64,000 nt of DNA from Paenibacillus chondroitinus NBRC 15376. GTDB taxonomy: Bacteria; Bacillota; Bacilli; Paenibacillales; NBRC-103111. The first letter of the stretch is position 1. Every line of letters starts with the position of its first letter. Location of the stretch: NCBI RefSeq assembly GCF_004000765.1, contig NZ_BILW01000024.1, positions 1 through 64,000 of the forward strand, in the 5' to 3' direction. The notes below the pieces were generated by a model that did no database searches, had not been told where the DNA came from, and saw nothing but the letters and a program-made list of their open reading frames with translations. The position numbers and the translations under genes were made by a program. Below are positions 7,618-16,824 of this stretch, piece by piece.

Positions 7618-8385
7618 TTAAGACGACCGTTTCACGTTCCACCGAATAAAGAGCTTTTCAAGCCCGGCAATCAGCCAAAAGAACAACAAACTAATGACAA
7701 CAATGATTAATATGGCGACAAATTCACGATCTGCACGAAAGCCTGATTTCTGCAAAATCATATAATAGCCCAGACCGACACCGCCGCCCAACCATTCTGC
7801 AATGACAGCCCCCATCACGCTGTAGGTAGCGGATATTTTCAGGCCGGTAAACAGAAACGGAAGTGCGTGTGGCAGCTCTAATTTATAAAAAATCTGCCGT
7901 CTGCTGGCACCAATCATTTGCATATAGTTGTACATGTTTCGGTCCGTCTGCATAAATCCGTCCAAGGTTGACATGGTGACAGGAAAGAAGCAAACTAGTG
8001 CGATTAAAATAATTTTAGGTAAGATGCCAAAACCAAATAAAATAATGAGCAGCGGTCCCAGCGCGATAATCGGGACATTTTGGGACAAAATCAGGAGCGG
8101 ATAAAACCCTGCCTTCAGAAAAGGCACTCGATGCAAGCAGCTTGCTACGATAACGCCTCCTGTTACACCAACAATAAACCCAATTAACATTAAACGTACT
8201 GTAGCAAATGTGTGCATCCATACCCGTGGCATGTCCGTAGTACCGTCCTGCCAGATCTTAAGCGGACTTGGAAGCAGCCAGCTTGCCGTTCCTCCCCAAG
8301 TCACCGCAAGCTGCCAAATAAGCAAGAGAAGGATGACCACAACAATCGGTGGCCACCCTGCTTTCAATCCGTTCTTCAGTTTCAT
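7618..8385 (-). CDS. thiX: ABC transporter permease, thiamine-precursor uptake, ThiX-type
   Basis: A membrane subunit of the SsuC/TauC/ThiX type, 255 residues with about six hydrophobic segments. It carries the ATPase-contact EAA-like loop around MQMIGASRRQIFYKLELPHALP (about residues 153-174). The start ATG overlaps the stop of the DUF77 gene (TAATG), which implies translational coupling. It works with the ThiZ ATPase 18 bases downstream and the ThiY lipoprotein upstream. The TPP riboswitch in front of thiY points to a thiamine precursor as substrate. Confidence 0.85.
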   Translation of the reverse strand: MKLKNGLKAGWPPIVVVILLLLIWQLAVTWGGTASWLLPSPLKIWQDGTTDMPRVWMHTFATVRLMLIGFIVGVTGGVIVASCLHRVPFLKAGFYPLLILSQNVPIIALGPLLIILFGFGILPKIILIALVCFFPVTMSTLDGFMQTDRNMYNYMQMIGASRRQIFYKLELPHALPFLFTGLKISATYSVMGAVIAEWLGGGVGLGYYMILQKSGFRADREFVAILIIVVISLLFFWLIAGLEKLFIRWNVKRSS

Positions 8386-8675
8386 TATCTGTATTTCTCC
8401 GTCAGCTTGTCCATCGATGCGCCAGACGGGTTAAAATAGATTTTCACTTGCGAGATAACGTTAGGGCTGCCCATCTCAATCATCGCTGCATTCATATCTT
8501 GAATGATCAGCATAAGCTGATCGAGCTCCCCTTCCATCGTCGTTTCGAGCGGGGAAACGAAATATTTCACGCCTGACTTGGCGATGACTTCAATGGCTCG
8601 ATCTACATAAGGGATAACATCTTCACCGTTTTTTGTTTTGGGAATAATTTGAATACTTACAAGTGCATTAGCCAT
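8385..8675 (-). CDS. Thiamine-binding DUF77 (MTH1187/YkoF-like) protein
   Basis: A 96-residue soluble protein. The start ALVSIQIIPKTKNGEDVIPYVDRAIEVI, the central KYFVSPLETTMEGELDQLM and the terminal VISQVKIYF fit the DUF77/MTH1187 family. These proteins have a ferredoxin-like fold, and YkoF relatives bind thiamine or HMP. It is encoded between thiY and thiX inside the riboswitch-controlled operon, so a role in binding or sensing the imported precursor is likely. It has no signal peptide and so acts in the cytoplasm. Confidence 0.8.
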   Translation of the reverse strand: MANALVSIQIIPKTKNGEDVIPYVDRAIEVIAKSGVKYFVSPLETTMEGELDQLMLIIQDMNAAMIEMGSPNVISQVKIYFNPSGASMDKLTEKYR

Positions 8676-8702
8676 CGTAAATGCCCCTTCCGAGTTATAA
8701 AA

Positions 8703-9746
8703 TTATTTCGTGCCAGCAGGTAAGAAATTGTTCGTAAACGCTGCGTCTACATCTAGATTTTTCTCCAACAGCTTATGCTCCAACATCCAGTTCGCATAAT
8801 TTTCCCATACTTGACGTTTTTGTTCGCCCCAACGCGGCGCATCATCCTGATAACGAGGGCTTAACCATTTTTGGCTGGCCATCACGAGTTTGGCATCCAA
8901 GTCAGGTACAGCTTTGATCAAAATATTGGCGGCATCCTCAGGCTTGCTGATTGCGAATTGATAACCCTTGGCTGCTGCGGCCGTGAACGCTTTAACAAGC
9001 TCCGGCTTCTCTTTAATCAGCTTTTCGCTTGTTGCCAATACAGGAGTATAGTAGTCCAGTTTATCCGAATATTTGTTCAAATAAATCATGTTCAGCGGCT
9101 CTCCGCGAAGCTCCGCGTCCACACCTGTCCAAGCATAATAAATCCATGCGAAATCGATATCTCTTTTGACCGCTGTGAAATAATCGGCATCACCGATATT
9201 TACGTTTTTCACTTTGCTTGGATCAGCTTTCTCGGATTGCATCAGCGAATCGATCATTGCGCTTTCAGCCGGGGCTCCCCAACCACCGTATGTTTTTCCT
9301 TCGAAATCCTTAGGTGTTTTAATGTTCTTCGCTACCGGTGAAGCAAATCCCGATGTATTATGCTGAATAACAGCTGCAATGGAAACGAGGGGTACACCTT
9401 GGATACGTCCCTGCGTGATGCTTTCTTGATAAGAAACCCCGAATTCGGCCGCTCCTGAAGCAATCATCGCATCCGCTCCGGCTTCGCCAGGCGCAATGAT
9501 TTGAACATTCAGTCCTTCTTGTTCAAAAAATCCTTGGTCTTTCGCCACATACAGACCCGTATGGTTGGTGTTCGGCGTCCAGTCCAGGACAACCTTCACA
9601 TCTGTAAGCGGTTTTGCCGAAGCGGCAGGGCTGGCTGAAGCAGCCGGGCTAGCCGGATTGGCTGGTTTCGCCTCTTGTTTCCCGCAACCTGCTGCAAGGA
9701 CAGTCAAGCTCACCAGCATAAGTGTTGCAATTTTTTTCCAGTTCAT
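8703..9746 (-). CDS. thiY: Thiamine-precursor (HMP)-binding lipoprotein, ThiY-type
   Basis: The extracytoplasmic substrate-binding lipoprotein of the importer, 347 residues. The signal peptide ends in the lipobox LAAGC (C21), followed by a Pro/Ala/Ser-rich tether (PASPAASASPAASA). The mature domain begins DVKVVLDWTPNTNHTGLYVAKDQGFF, the NMT1/THI5-like signature of pyrimidine-precursor-binding proteins. It is the first gene of the operon, directly under the TPP riboswitch. GGGAAACAAGAA precedes ATG 9746. Uptake of HMP or formylaminopyrimidine is the family role; the exact ligand is not known here. Confidence 0.88.
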   Translation of the reverse strand: MNWKKIATLMLVSLTVLAAGCGKQEAKPANPASPAASASPAASAKPLTDVKVVLDWTPNTNHTGLYVAKDQGFFEQEGLNVQIIAPGEAGADAMIASGAAEFGVSYQESITQGRIQGVPLVSIAAVIQHNTSGFASPVAKNIKTPKDFEGKTYGGWGAPAESAMIDSLMQSEKADPSKVKNVNIGDADYFTAVKRDIDFAWIYYAWTGVDAELRGEPLNMIYLNKYSDKLDYYTPVLATSEKLIKEKPELVKAFTAAAAKGYQFAISKPEDAANILIKAVPDLDAKLVMASQKWLSPRYQDDAPRWGEQKRQVWENYANWMLEHKLLEKNLDVDAAFTNNFLPAGTK

Positions 9747-9782
9747 TTCTTGTTTCCCTCTCCCTTATATCTATATAACCAC

Positions 9783-9810
9783 AAGAAAAAGCTCCCGTTA
9801 TCCGGGAGCG
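9783..9810 (-). terminator. Riboswitch expression-platform terminator
   Basis: On the minus strand GCTCCCG-gataa-CGGGAGC is a perfect 7-bp stem followed by TTTTTCTT. It lies between the TPP aptamer and thiY. The 3' arm CGGGAGC is identical to the first strand of aptamer helix P1, so the terminator and P1 strands can exchange. Confidence 0.85.
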
Positions 9811-9855
9811 CCATTGGTAGAAAAATTATAAACCCATACAAAATTAATATAAGAA

Positions 9856-9960
9856 AGGAGCATTTTGTGTGAATTCTCTACGCTGGCATTACCCAGATCA
9901 GATTAACGGTTAGTGACATTTCGGTCACAATCTCAGCCTGACGACTCAAGCTCCCGTGGG
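9856..9960 (-). ncRNA. TPP riboswitch aptamer (Thi-box)
   Basis: Read on the minus strand the region contains the conserved CTGAGA (GGCTGAGATTGTGACC), the CTGATCTGGGTAATGCCAGCG core, and P1 strands CGGGAGC (9956-9950) and GCTCCT (9861-9856). A GTGAC/GTCAC stem is the variable P3 extension. This is the standard thiamine-pyrophosphate aptamer. With the terminator at 9783-9810 it should shut off the thiY-tatD operon when TPP is abundant. Confidence 0.93.
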
Positions 9961-10064
9961 TTCTTATTGGTTTGATATTACCATACCGCATGTTTTGACA
10001 AAATGCAAACCTATAAATTCAGTGCAGACTAACCGTTCCCTATTAAAATCGAAGATTTATAAAG

Positions 10065-11741
10065 TCACAATCCACCTCTTAACGGTTCGTTACCATTCTC
10101 CAGACGACGCATTTCCATCGCATACAACTTCAACGCAATCTGCAGTTGCAACCGATCATCTGCATGTTGAAGATCCACATTTAACAGTTCTTTCACCCGT
10201 TCCAACCGATATATCACCGTATTGTGGTGGGTATAGAGTTTTTGCGCGGTTTTTCGAACATTCTCGTTTTGGTCAAAGTAAATAAAAAGCGTGTAAATCA
10301 ACGAACTTTGATGCTTCCAATCATGAGCCTCCAGAGGAGCAATCCACTCCTCTCGAAATTTCGCTAACTCACGACCTTGCGGGAGCAAATACAAGATTTT
10401 ATAAATACCTAAGTCCTCATAGGTGATCATTTCTTGCTCCATGCCACAAATATAACTAATCGTACATATGTTGGATGCTTGTAAGTAGCTTTCATTCACA
10501 TCCTCGGCGGAGTTCACTATTTTTCCTAGGCAAAAAGAAAAAGTAAATGGCGACGAATGTTGACTGTTTATCCCCTGCAAGGATGCCTTTAATCGCCGTC
10601 TAAGCTCCTTCTCCTGCAGACTCGCTTCCGAGTTGAACAATACAACTAAATGATCACCGAGAATGACATATAGGAAATCTCGGCTGTGCAGCGATTCTTG
10701 CTGTCTTAATTGTTGTACAATTCGTTTGAGCTGTACGGCGTCAGGAACAGCAGCCAGCCATCGAACGAGGACTACACGGAAATAACCATTATGATCAATT
10801 GGACAACCACATGCTTCAGCACGTAAATCCAAGTCTCTTCGAGTTCCAATTCGTCCAATGAGCCAGTCTTGTAAAAACTGATCAATATATTTCGCTTCCA
10901 CCTCACGTCTAGCATTCATGTTCATCATCTCTAAATGAATCAAAACCCCCAATCTCTCTAAAGTTAGGGTATCGATCGGTGTTAATTCTTGATGCCACTC
11001 CAGAAGTAAAAGAAAGGATTCAATACCATACTGTTCTTTGATTTTGGTCACTGTCATCTTGATTTCGCGATCTCCGATGACCAAATGCTGGATACCTAAC
11101 TTACTATTTTTCTGGAGCTGTTCCAACGTCAACTGCTTCTTCAAACCCATCTCTTGTGTAAGCCGCTCCGTTGAAGGGGATACACGGAGCTTACCAACCG
11201 AGCTTAATAGCAGAATTGGATTCGTAAGTTCCTCCTCTACATGTCCGAGTAAATCCTCTAATCCCTTTCCTTCCAAAAGCAGCTCTGAAAAGCGCTGAAA
11301 TCGCCGCTGCAGCAAAGCCAATTGTGCGGCTTCATGCACGAGAACGCGTTCCATCACTTCGCGAACAACTTCCGAGAATACGGTACCTGGCGGCAATTCA
11401 ATAATTGGAAACTGATATTGTTCTGCTACATCTAAAACCCGAGTTGGGATTTCATCTAGGAACCGTTTCGTCTTGATGCCTAATGCCGCGACTCCTTTCT
11501 CCACAAGCTGAGGAATTAACTCAGCAAAAGCGCTTGGATTGTCACGAAAAGGATAACCCGTAGAGATGAGAAATTCACCTGGCATAACCCAGTCAATCAC
11601 ATCTGGAACCTCCATAACATTTACGCGAATGACCGCTGTATCCAAACCTGGATGACCAGCAAGAACCTTGGAACCTGCCAAGTGCGGCATCCCAAGCAAA
11701 TCTCGACAAATCAATCCATGACCCACCCGCTGCTCGCTCAT
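10065..11741 (-). CDS. PucR-family transcriptional regulator
   Basis: A regulator of about 558 residues. An N-terminal PucR-like domain (about residues 15-130, including GEFLISTGYPF, LGIKTKRFLDEIP and FPIIELP) is followed by a middle GGDEF-like/CdaR-type region. A C-terminal HTH_30 segment contains NVRKTAQKLYTHHNTVIYRLERVKELL. B. subtilis PucR activates purine and ureide catabolism. The frame is open from ATG 11765, but AAGGGG is spaced nine bases before ATG 11741. It is the last gene of an operon with a BMP-type importer and two amidohydrolases and probably controls that operon in response to its substrate. Confidence 0.85.
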   Translation of the reverse strand: MSEQRVGHGLICRDLLGMPHLAGSKVLAGHPGLDTAVIRVNVMEVPDVIDWVMPGEFLISTGYPFRDNPSAFAELIPQLVEKGVAALGIKTKRFLDEIPTRVLDVAEQYQFPIIELPPGTVFSEVVREVMERVLVHEAAQLALLQRRFQRFSELLLEGKGLEDLLGHVEEELTNPILLLSSVGKLRVSPSTERLTQEMGLKKQLTLEQLQKNSKLGIQHLVIGDREIKMTVTKIKEQYGIESFLLLLEWHQELTPIDTLTLERLGVLIHLEMMNMNARREVEAKYIDQFLQDWLIGRIGTRRDLDLRAEACGCPIDHNGYFRVVLVRWLAAVPDAVQLKRIVQQLRQQESLHSRDFLYVILGDHLVVLFNSEASLQEKELRRRLKASLQGINSQHSSPFTFSFCLGKIVNSAEDVNESYLQASNICTISYICGMEQEMITYEDLGIYKILYLLPQGRELAKFREEWIAPLEAHDWKHQSSLIYTLFIYFDQNENVRKTAQKLYTHHNTVIYRLERVKELLNVDLQHADDRLQLQIALKLYAMEMRRLENGNEPLRGGL

Positions 11742-11754
11742 CCGCATTGGCCCC

Positions 11755-12444
11755 TTATCCGTCATAAGTGTTATTTAATGCCGCTATCCAATCATCCGCC
11801 CTGCCCACCCAGCCGAAAATACCGCCTTGTTGGTGCACCATGCAGAGCGCAGCCTCCTGGTCAGCGGGATCAAAAGCCGCCGTCCCGTCCTCAAGGACGA
11901 GACACTCATACCCGCGATCGTTCGCTTCGCGAAGCGTCGTATGTACACAGACGTGCGTCGTCACGCCTGTCAGTACCAGTGAAGCGATGCGCCGCTCCTG
12001 CAGCAGCGCATCCAGTGGAGTCCGGTAAAAAGCCCCTTTACCGGACTTGTCAATGATGAGCTCGCCCTCAATGGGCGCGAGCTCATCGACAATCTCGTGC
12101 CCGCGCTCTCCGCGCACGAGAATTCGCCCCATCGGCCCTTCGTCGCCGATGCCCGCACCTTGAAGCCGGCTGCGCCGCAGCTTCGTCGGTGGACAATCCG
12201 AGAGGTCGGGGAGATGCCCCTCTCGGGTGTGAATAACCAGCACGCCATGTTCACGACAAGCGGCCAGCACCTGCTGCAGCTTCGGGATAATGGCCCTTGT
12301 CTGGGAAATATCATTGCCCAGCAGCTCGCCGAACCCGCCCGGTGAGCAAAAGTCATTCTGCATGTCAATAACGACAAGCGCAGTAGCGCGCTTGTCGCAT
12401 TGGAAGTGGAATGGCTTTGCTGGAAGCTTCACAAGCTCAGACAT
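11755..12444 (-). CDS. Isochorismatase-fold cysteine amidohydrolase, RutB/biuret-hydrolase-like (paralogue 1)
   Basis: A cytosolic hydrolase of 229 residues. The catalytic Asp-Lys-Cys triad is visible at D27 ([10 protein letters not shown]), K133 ([11 protein letters not shown]) and C166 ([11 protein letters not shown]). The segment [19 protein letters not shown] is typical of ureidoacrylate (RutB), biuret and triuret hydrolases. ATG 12444 overlaps the cupin stop by eight bases and gives the same N-terminal length as its paralogue at 12930; the frame is open further upstream. The gene is GC-richer than its neighbours. Beside a BMP importer and PucR it probably cleaves an imported ureide or amide. 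Confidence 0.82.
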   Translation of the reverse strand: MSELVKLPAKPFHFQCDKRATALVVIDMQNDFCSPGGFGELLGNDISQTRAIIPKLQQVLAACREHGVLVIHTREGHLPDLSDCPPTKLRRSRLQGAGIGDEGPMGRILVRGERGHEIVDELAPIEGELIIDKSGKGAFYRTPLDALLQERRIASLVLTGVTTHVCVHTTLREANDRGYECLVLEDGTAAFDPADQEAALCMVHQQGGIFGWVGRADDWIAALNNTYDG

Positions 12445-12892
12445 TCGGCTTCGCTTCTGTGGCTGTTGGATGTCCATAAACAGTGGCGTCCACAAGGTAA
12501 GTTTGAAAAAAGCTATTGCTCGGCACGTTCGCATCTGCGGGTAAGAAGATGCTGATTTGTTCTGTAGGCTGAGAATCATCATTCGCTACAGAATGGATCG
12601 TCTGAGCGGGAACATGAAACGTATCTCCAGCTTTATAACTAATCCATTCACCATTACATAACAGCTTTACTTTACCAACTGTAATGTGTATCACTTCCAC
12701 AACATCATGATAGTGCGGCAGCACTTGTCCGCCAACGCCGATTCGCTCCCACAAAATCGAGCTAACTCTAACGCCAAAAGCATCCGCCATGGCTGCATCC
12801 ATAATTTCCCTGTGATAAAGCTCAGGATGGGCGATTATCGGTGTCCAAGGCAGTGGCTCACCTTGTAATACGGTTGTTTCCTTGGCTAACAT
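12437..12892 (-). CDS. Small cupin-domain protein
   Basis: A single cupin barrel of about 151 residues. Metal-binding motif 1 appears around [19 protein letters not shown] (His, His, Glu) and motif 2 around [22 protein letters not shown] site six bases before ATG 12892 favours that start over ATG 12898, which abuts the site. It sits between the two amidohydrolase paralogues. A ureidoglycine-aminohydrolase-like or isomerase-like step in the same pathway is possible, but the sequence does not prove a reaction; a sensor role is equally possible. Confidence 0.75.
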   Translation of the reverse strand: MLAKETTVLQGEPLPWTPIIAHPELYHREIMDAAMADAFGVRVSSILWERIGVGGQVLPHYHDVVEVIHITVGKVKLLCNGEWISYKAGDTFHVPAQTIHSVANDDSQPTEQISIFLPADANVPSNSFFQTYLVDATVYGHPTATEAKPNV

Positions 12893-12929
12893 GAACATCC
12901 TCCATTCGTAATCATTATTGAAGTGCGAT

Positions 12930-13622
12930 TTATGCCAATCGCAGCTTCTTCAAAGCCTTAATCACCTGTTCGGAATGAGCTACGGCACCAAACACCCCGC
13001 CCTGCATCGTAATGATTTTCAAAGCAGCTTCATGATTGCCTTCATCCGTTGCACCTGTACAATCCGAGATAAGCAAACATTCATAGCCTCGATCATTCGC
13101 ATCACGCATCGTGGTATGTACACATACATCGGTGGTGATCCCTGTTAAGAGAAGGTGTGTTATTCCTTTGGTTCGCAAAATTAAATCCAAATCTGTCGCA
13201 TAGAAGCTCCCTTTACCCGGTTTATCTAGGGTCAATTCCCCCTCCAACGGGGTAAGCTCTTCAATGATTTGCCAGCCACGCTCGCCTCGGACTAAGATCC
13301 TGCCAGCAGGTCCTGACGAGCCGATCTCAGCACCGATCTGTTGACTTCGCCAGCGCTTATTTGGAGGTAAATCCGAGAGATCAGGCCGATGGCCTTCTCT
13401 TGTATGGATGACCGTGAATTCAGGTATAGCACGTACTTCAGCTAGCAGCCTTTTGATGGGCTCAATGGTCCTTGTTGTCAAAGAAAGATCGTAGCCCATA
13501 CGATCCACATACCCGCCTTTCCCGCAGAAATCAATCTGCATATCAATGACGAGAAGTGCCATTTTAGCTGGTATCAATTCATTATCATAGGGCCACGCAT
13601 ACGGTACAGCTTCTATGTTCAT
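12930..13622 (-). CDS. Isochorismatase-fold cysteine amidohydrolase, RutB/biuret-hydrolase-like (paralogue 2)
   Basis: A 230-residue paralogue of the enzyme at 11755, with long shared blocks ([29 protein letters not shown]). The triad is D27 (LLVIDMQIDFC), K134 (TLDKPGKGSFY) and C167 (GITTDVCVHTT). AAGGAG lies ahead of ATG 13622. It follows the BMP lipoprotein gene. Two such enzymes in one operon suggest two successive hydrolyses of related amides, as in the known triuret-to-biuret-to-allophanate route; that substrate assignment is inference. Confidence 0.82.
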   Translation of the reverse strand: MNIEAVPYAWPYDNELIPAKMALLVIDMQIDFCGKGGYVDRMGYDLSLTTRTIEPIKRLLAEVRAIPEFTVIHTREGHRPDLSDLPPNKRWRSQQIGAEIGSSGPAGRILVRGERGWQIIEELTPLEGELTLDKPGKGSFYATDLDLILRTKGITHLLLTGITTDVCVHTTMRDANDRGYECLLISDCTGATDEGNHEAALKIITMQGGVFGAVAHSEQVIKALKKLRLA

Positions 13623-13656
13623 ATAATCTACTCCTTACTTAAGATCAGAGGCTTGT

Positions 13657-14799
13657 TCATTTTGGAATACTTCCGATAACACCCTCAACGAAATAGTCAG
13701 TTGCTTCGAGTTTATCCAATTCTAATTTTGCTCCCGCTTCAATTTTCACCGTACCTTTCTGATCCTTTATCGGTCCATTGAACGGATTCAATGTGCCAGC
13801 AATGAGATCTGCTTTCCCTTTCTCTACGAGTTTTTTCACATCATCAGGAACTTGATTGCCGAATGAGGCCAACTGAACGACATGATCTTTAAGCTGTCCA
13901 CGATATTTCCCGTCATATTTGCTTCCTTTAAATGTGCCTGCGATTCCTGTTCTCACCATATCTACGTATAGATCTGACCAGTTCCAAATCGAGCCTGTAA
14001 CCCAACCCTTTGGCGCGAGCGCAGAGGCTTCTGCATGATAGCCCACTGAGAGCGCACCACGTCTTTCCGCAGTTTCAATAACGGTTTTGGTGCAATCCTG
14101 ATGCTGAGATAACACATCAATCCCTTGATCAATCATACTGTTCGCCGCATTTGCTTGCTGAGCAGGATCACACCAGCTGCCCGTGAATACAACGGTCGTC
14201 GTCGCACTTGGATTAACGGATTTGGCGCCTAACTCGAAAGCGTTGACGTTCAGCAATACCTGAGGAATCGGTACCGAAACGATATAACCGAGCTTGCCGG
14301 ATTTCGACATTTTACCGGCAGCAATCCCAGCTAAGTAGACGGGTTCCCAAATCGTTCCAAAATAGGTTCCTAAGTTTGCAGCTGTTTTCAAACCACCTTG
14401 ATGATAAAACAGCACATCCGGATGCCGCTTCGCTACATTCAAGGCAGGATCTAAATGACCATACGAAGTTGGAAAAATAATTTTGGCTCCGTTTCGTATC
14501 ATCTCTTCCATGACCCGCTCGGCTTCTGCAGTTTCCGGAACATTTTCACTACGCAGCACTTTTAAGTCCGGAAATGCTTTCTCTACACCTTGACTGCCAA
14601 TATAGGCGGCTTGATTATAGCCATAATCATCTTTCGCACCAACGAAGATAAAGCCTACAGCTTTCCCTCCAGTGCCGGCTGCTCCCCCGCTCGATGATAC
14701 CCCAGAAGTAGGTGCAGAACTCGCACTGCATGCCGCAAGGGTCATGAATAAAGCAATTGAACAAGCAATAAGGCCCCACTTTTTCACAATAATTCGCAT
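13657..14799 (-). CDS. BMP-family substrate-binding lipoprotein
   Basis: An extracytoplasmic binding protein of the basic membrane protein (BMP/Med) family, 380 residues. The signal peptide ends in lipobox LAAC (C24) with a Ser/Gly-rich tether. The mature part starts VGFIFVGAKDDYGYNQAAYIGSQGV, the usual BMP opening. Further family landmarks are GTYFGTIWEPVYLAGIAAGKMSK and HQDCTKTVIETAERRG. BMP proteins bind purine nucleosides or related heterocycles. It serves the permeases and ATPase encoded upstream. AGAGGAGG precedes ATG 14799. Confidence 0.88.
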   Translation of the reverse strand: MRIIVKKWGLIACSIALFMTLAACSASSAPTSGVSSSGGAAGTGGKAVGFIFVGAKDDYGYNQAAYIGSQGVEKAFPDLKVLRSENVPETAEAERVMEEMIRNGAKIIFPTSYGHLDPALNVAKRHPDVLFYHQGGLKTAANLGTYFGTIWEPVYLAGIAAGKMSKSGKLGYIVSVPIPQVLLNVNAFELGAKSVNPSATTTVVFTGSWCDPAQQANAANSMIDQGIDVLSQHQDCTKTVIETAERRGALSVGYHAEASALAPKGWVTGSIWNWSDLYVDMVRTGIAGTFKGSKYDGKYRGQLKDHVVQLASFGNQVPDDVKKLVEKGKADLIAGTLNPFNGPIKDQKGTVKIEAGAKLELDKLEATDYFVEGVIGSIPK

Positions 14800-14863
14800 G
14801 GTTAAAGACCTCCTCTATCCTATTTTTTTTATAAGTTAAAATTGCTCCAGACTCTTTAGCTGC

Positions 14864-15778
14864 TCAGCCTCCTCCCGCACCTGTGAACACTTTGGACAAG
14901 CCTTCCGGCATCTGACTCCGCTGGTTGCGAGCTACCATGTATAACGCCAGCAATGTGATCACATAAGGTGTCATGAATAACAGAAAGGGGGAAATATCGT
15001 ACCCCTGTTGTTGAATAACAAGCTGCAAGGATTGCGCACCTCCGAATAGATAAGCACCAAGCAGGGCTTTGGTTGGCCTCCAAGCTGCAAAGATCACAAG
15101 AGCAACGGCTACGACTCCTTTACCTTGAGTCATATTTTCGACCCAGGTATGCGTGTAGGCAGTAGAAAGCTGCGCGCCCCCTATTCCCGCTAGAAAACCT
15201 CCTGTCATCACCGCGCAATACCGAATTAATTTCGGCGAAAAGCCGTACGTGTAGACGACTTCCTCTCGTTCACCTGTCGCCCGTAATATGACGCCTATTC
15301 TTGTTTTGAATAGGAGGAACCAAATCATAGGAACCATCAAAATAGAGATATACGTTAGACTGTCATGCTGGAATAACAGCGGTCCAATAAAAGGGATTTG
15401 GGATAAGTAAGGAATGGAAATCGCTTCAAAGCCATTAATTTGTTTGTTCACGAAACCTCGGCCAAGAAAGGAAGTCAAGCCTATCGCGAAGAACATCACG
15501 GTCAAACCGCTGGCTAACGCATTGGCTTTGCGTGAAATAACCAAGAAGGCATGAATCAGGGCTAACACGGCACCAAGCAGCCCCCCTGCGAGTGCCCCTA
15601 ACCACGGATTCCCGAACCAAACGGTTACTGCAAAAGCGCCTAAAGCCCCGCCCAACATGGAGCCTTCTGTCCCAAGGTTTACGACGCCAGCCCTTTCAGC
15701 AATCAATTCGCCTAGGCTTGCATAGAGGACAGATGTGCCAGCACGAATGGCTCCTGTTCCAATATCGACTACGTTCAT
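14864..15778 (-). CDS. BMP-type ABC transporter permease 2
   Basis: A membrane permease of the branched-chain amino acid/nucleoside (BPD_transp_2) type, 304 residues with eight or more hydrophobic segments. The segment ELIAERAGVVNLGTEGSMLGGALGAF is the conserved permease signature of the RbsC/NupQ-like class. The start overlaps the stop of the upstream permease by four bases (ATGA) with GGAGG in front, so translation is coupled. With the second permease it forms the channel for the BMP lipoprotein ligand. Confidence 0.87.
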   Translation of the reverse strand: MNVVDIGTGAIRAGTSVLYASLGELIAERAGVVNLGTEGSMLGGALGAFAVTVWFGNPWLGALAGGLLGAVLALIHAFLVISRKANALASGLTVMFFAIGLTSFLGRGFVNKQINGFEAISIPYLSQIPFIGPLLFQHDSLTYISILMVPMIWFLLFKTRIGVILRATGEREEVVYTYGFSPKLIRYCAVMTGGFLAGIGGAQLSTAYTHTWVENMTQGKGVVAVALVIFAAWRPTKALLGAYLFGGAQSLQLVIQQQGYDISPFLLFMTPYVITLLALYMVARNQRSQMPEGLSKVFTGAGGG

Positions 15779-16824
15779 GCTTGCTTCCTCCTACCGAGAG
15801 CTAGAATGGCGAAGAGAACAAAGGCCATAAGAATTTGAACAGAGGATGCAGGTAATCCACTAGTCATCTCAAGAGAATTTCCGGCAACACTGATCATCCC
15901 GATGATGAAGGAAGTCGCGATCAGCCATAACGGGTGATTCCATGCCATCCAAGAGGCTAAGAAGCCTAAATAACCATAATTCATCCCGGTTGTCGGGCGG
16001 AGCCGTCCTTCAATTCCTGTGATTTCAATCATGCCTGCGATGCCAGCCAAAGCGCCTGCCGCGATCAGGACCCAAAGCTGAATATGGGTCTCTTGAAAAC
16101 CGGCTCGTTTAGCAGCAAGCACATTACCACCAACTACGCGAATTCGGAATCCTAAACGGGTATGGCTAATAAGGAACCATACGACTCCTGCTAGGATAAG
16201 TGCAAAACAAATGCCAATATGTACGCGACTTGAGCTTGAGAACGTGACTAAACGAAGTTGTTCGGCGAGTTCTTTGGAGAACGGCCAATTAAAAGAGGCG
16301 GGATCCTTGAGGAGACTGTGTACGAAGAAACCAATCGTATAGTAAGCCACATAGTTTAAGAGCAGTGTTGTGATGGTTTCATTCATTTTACCTTTCACTT
16401 TACCAACAGCCGCTATCGCTGCCCACGTTGCGCCTCCTAAGGCGCCGACGATGACGAGAATGGGAATGCCAACCCAACCAGGCACAGTTGGAAGTAGGTA
16501 CATGCCAACAGCGGTAACAGCCAGGGCACCAATCGCTAGCTGCCCCTCACCACCTACATTGATCATCCCTGCCTTCGCTGGCAGTGCTGCCGCGAGAGCC
16601 GTAAGAATAAAAGGTGTGGCTTTAATGACCACCTCTCCAAAACCATACAAATCCCCAAATGTGGAGCGAAGCATCGTACCATACAAAACAATGGGATTCA
16701 CATTAGAAGCAAGCAGAAATAGCGCAAACGCTAGAAGCGGTGCAATAACAACGAATACAGGAGTAAGGATAACTCCCCATTTCGGTTTAGCAGGACGTTG
16801 TTTTAGGGGCACAATCACACTCAT
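15775..16824 (-). CDS. BMP-type ABC transporter permease 1
   Basis: A 349-residue membrane permease of the NupP/YufP type with about ten hydrophobic segments. The conserved KAGMINVGGEGQLAIGALA and GKVKGKMNETITTLLLNYVA blocks are present. AAAGGGGAAAC precedes ATG 16824, which overlaps the ATPase stop by four bases. It pairs with the permease encoded next to form the heterodimeric channel of the importer. Confidence 0.87.
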   Translation of the reverse strand: MSVIVPLKQRPAKPKWGVILTPVFVVIAPLLAFALFLLASNVNPIVLYGTMLRSTFGDLYGFGEVVIKATPFILTALAAALPAKAGMINVGGEGQLAIGALAVTAVGMYLLPTVPGWVGIPILVIVGALGGATWAAIAAVGKVKGKMNETITTLLLNYVAYYTIGFFVHSLLKDPASFNWPFSKELAEQLRLVTFSSSSRVHIGICFALILAGVVWFLISHTRLGFRIRVVGGNVLAAKRAGFQETHIQLWVLIAAGALAGIAGMIEITGIEGRLRPTTGMNYGYLGFLASWMAWNHPLWLIATSFIIGMISVAGNSLEMTSGLPASSVQILMAFVLFAILALGRRKQA

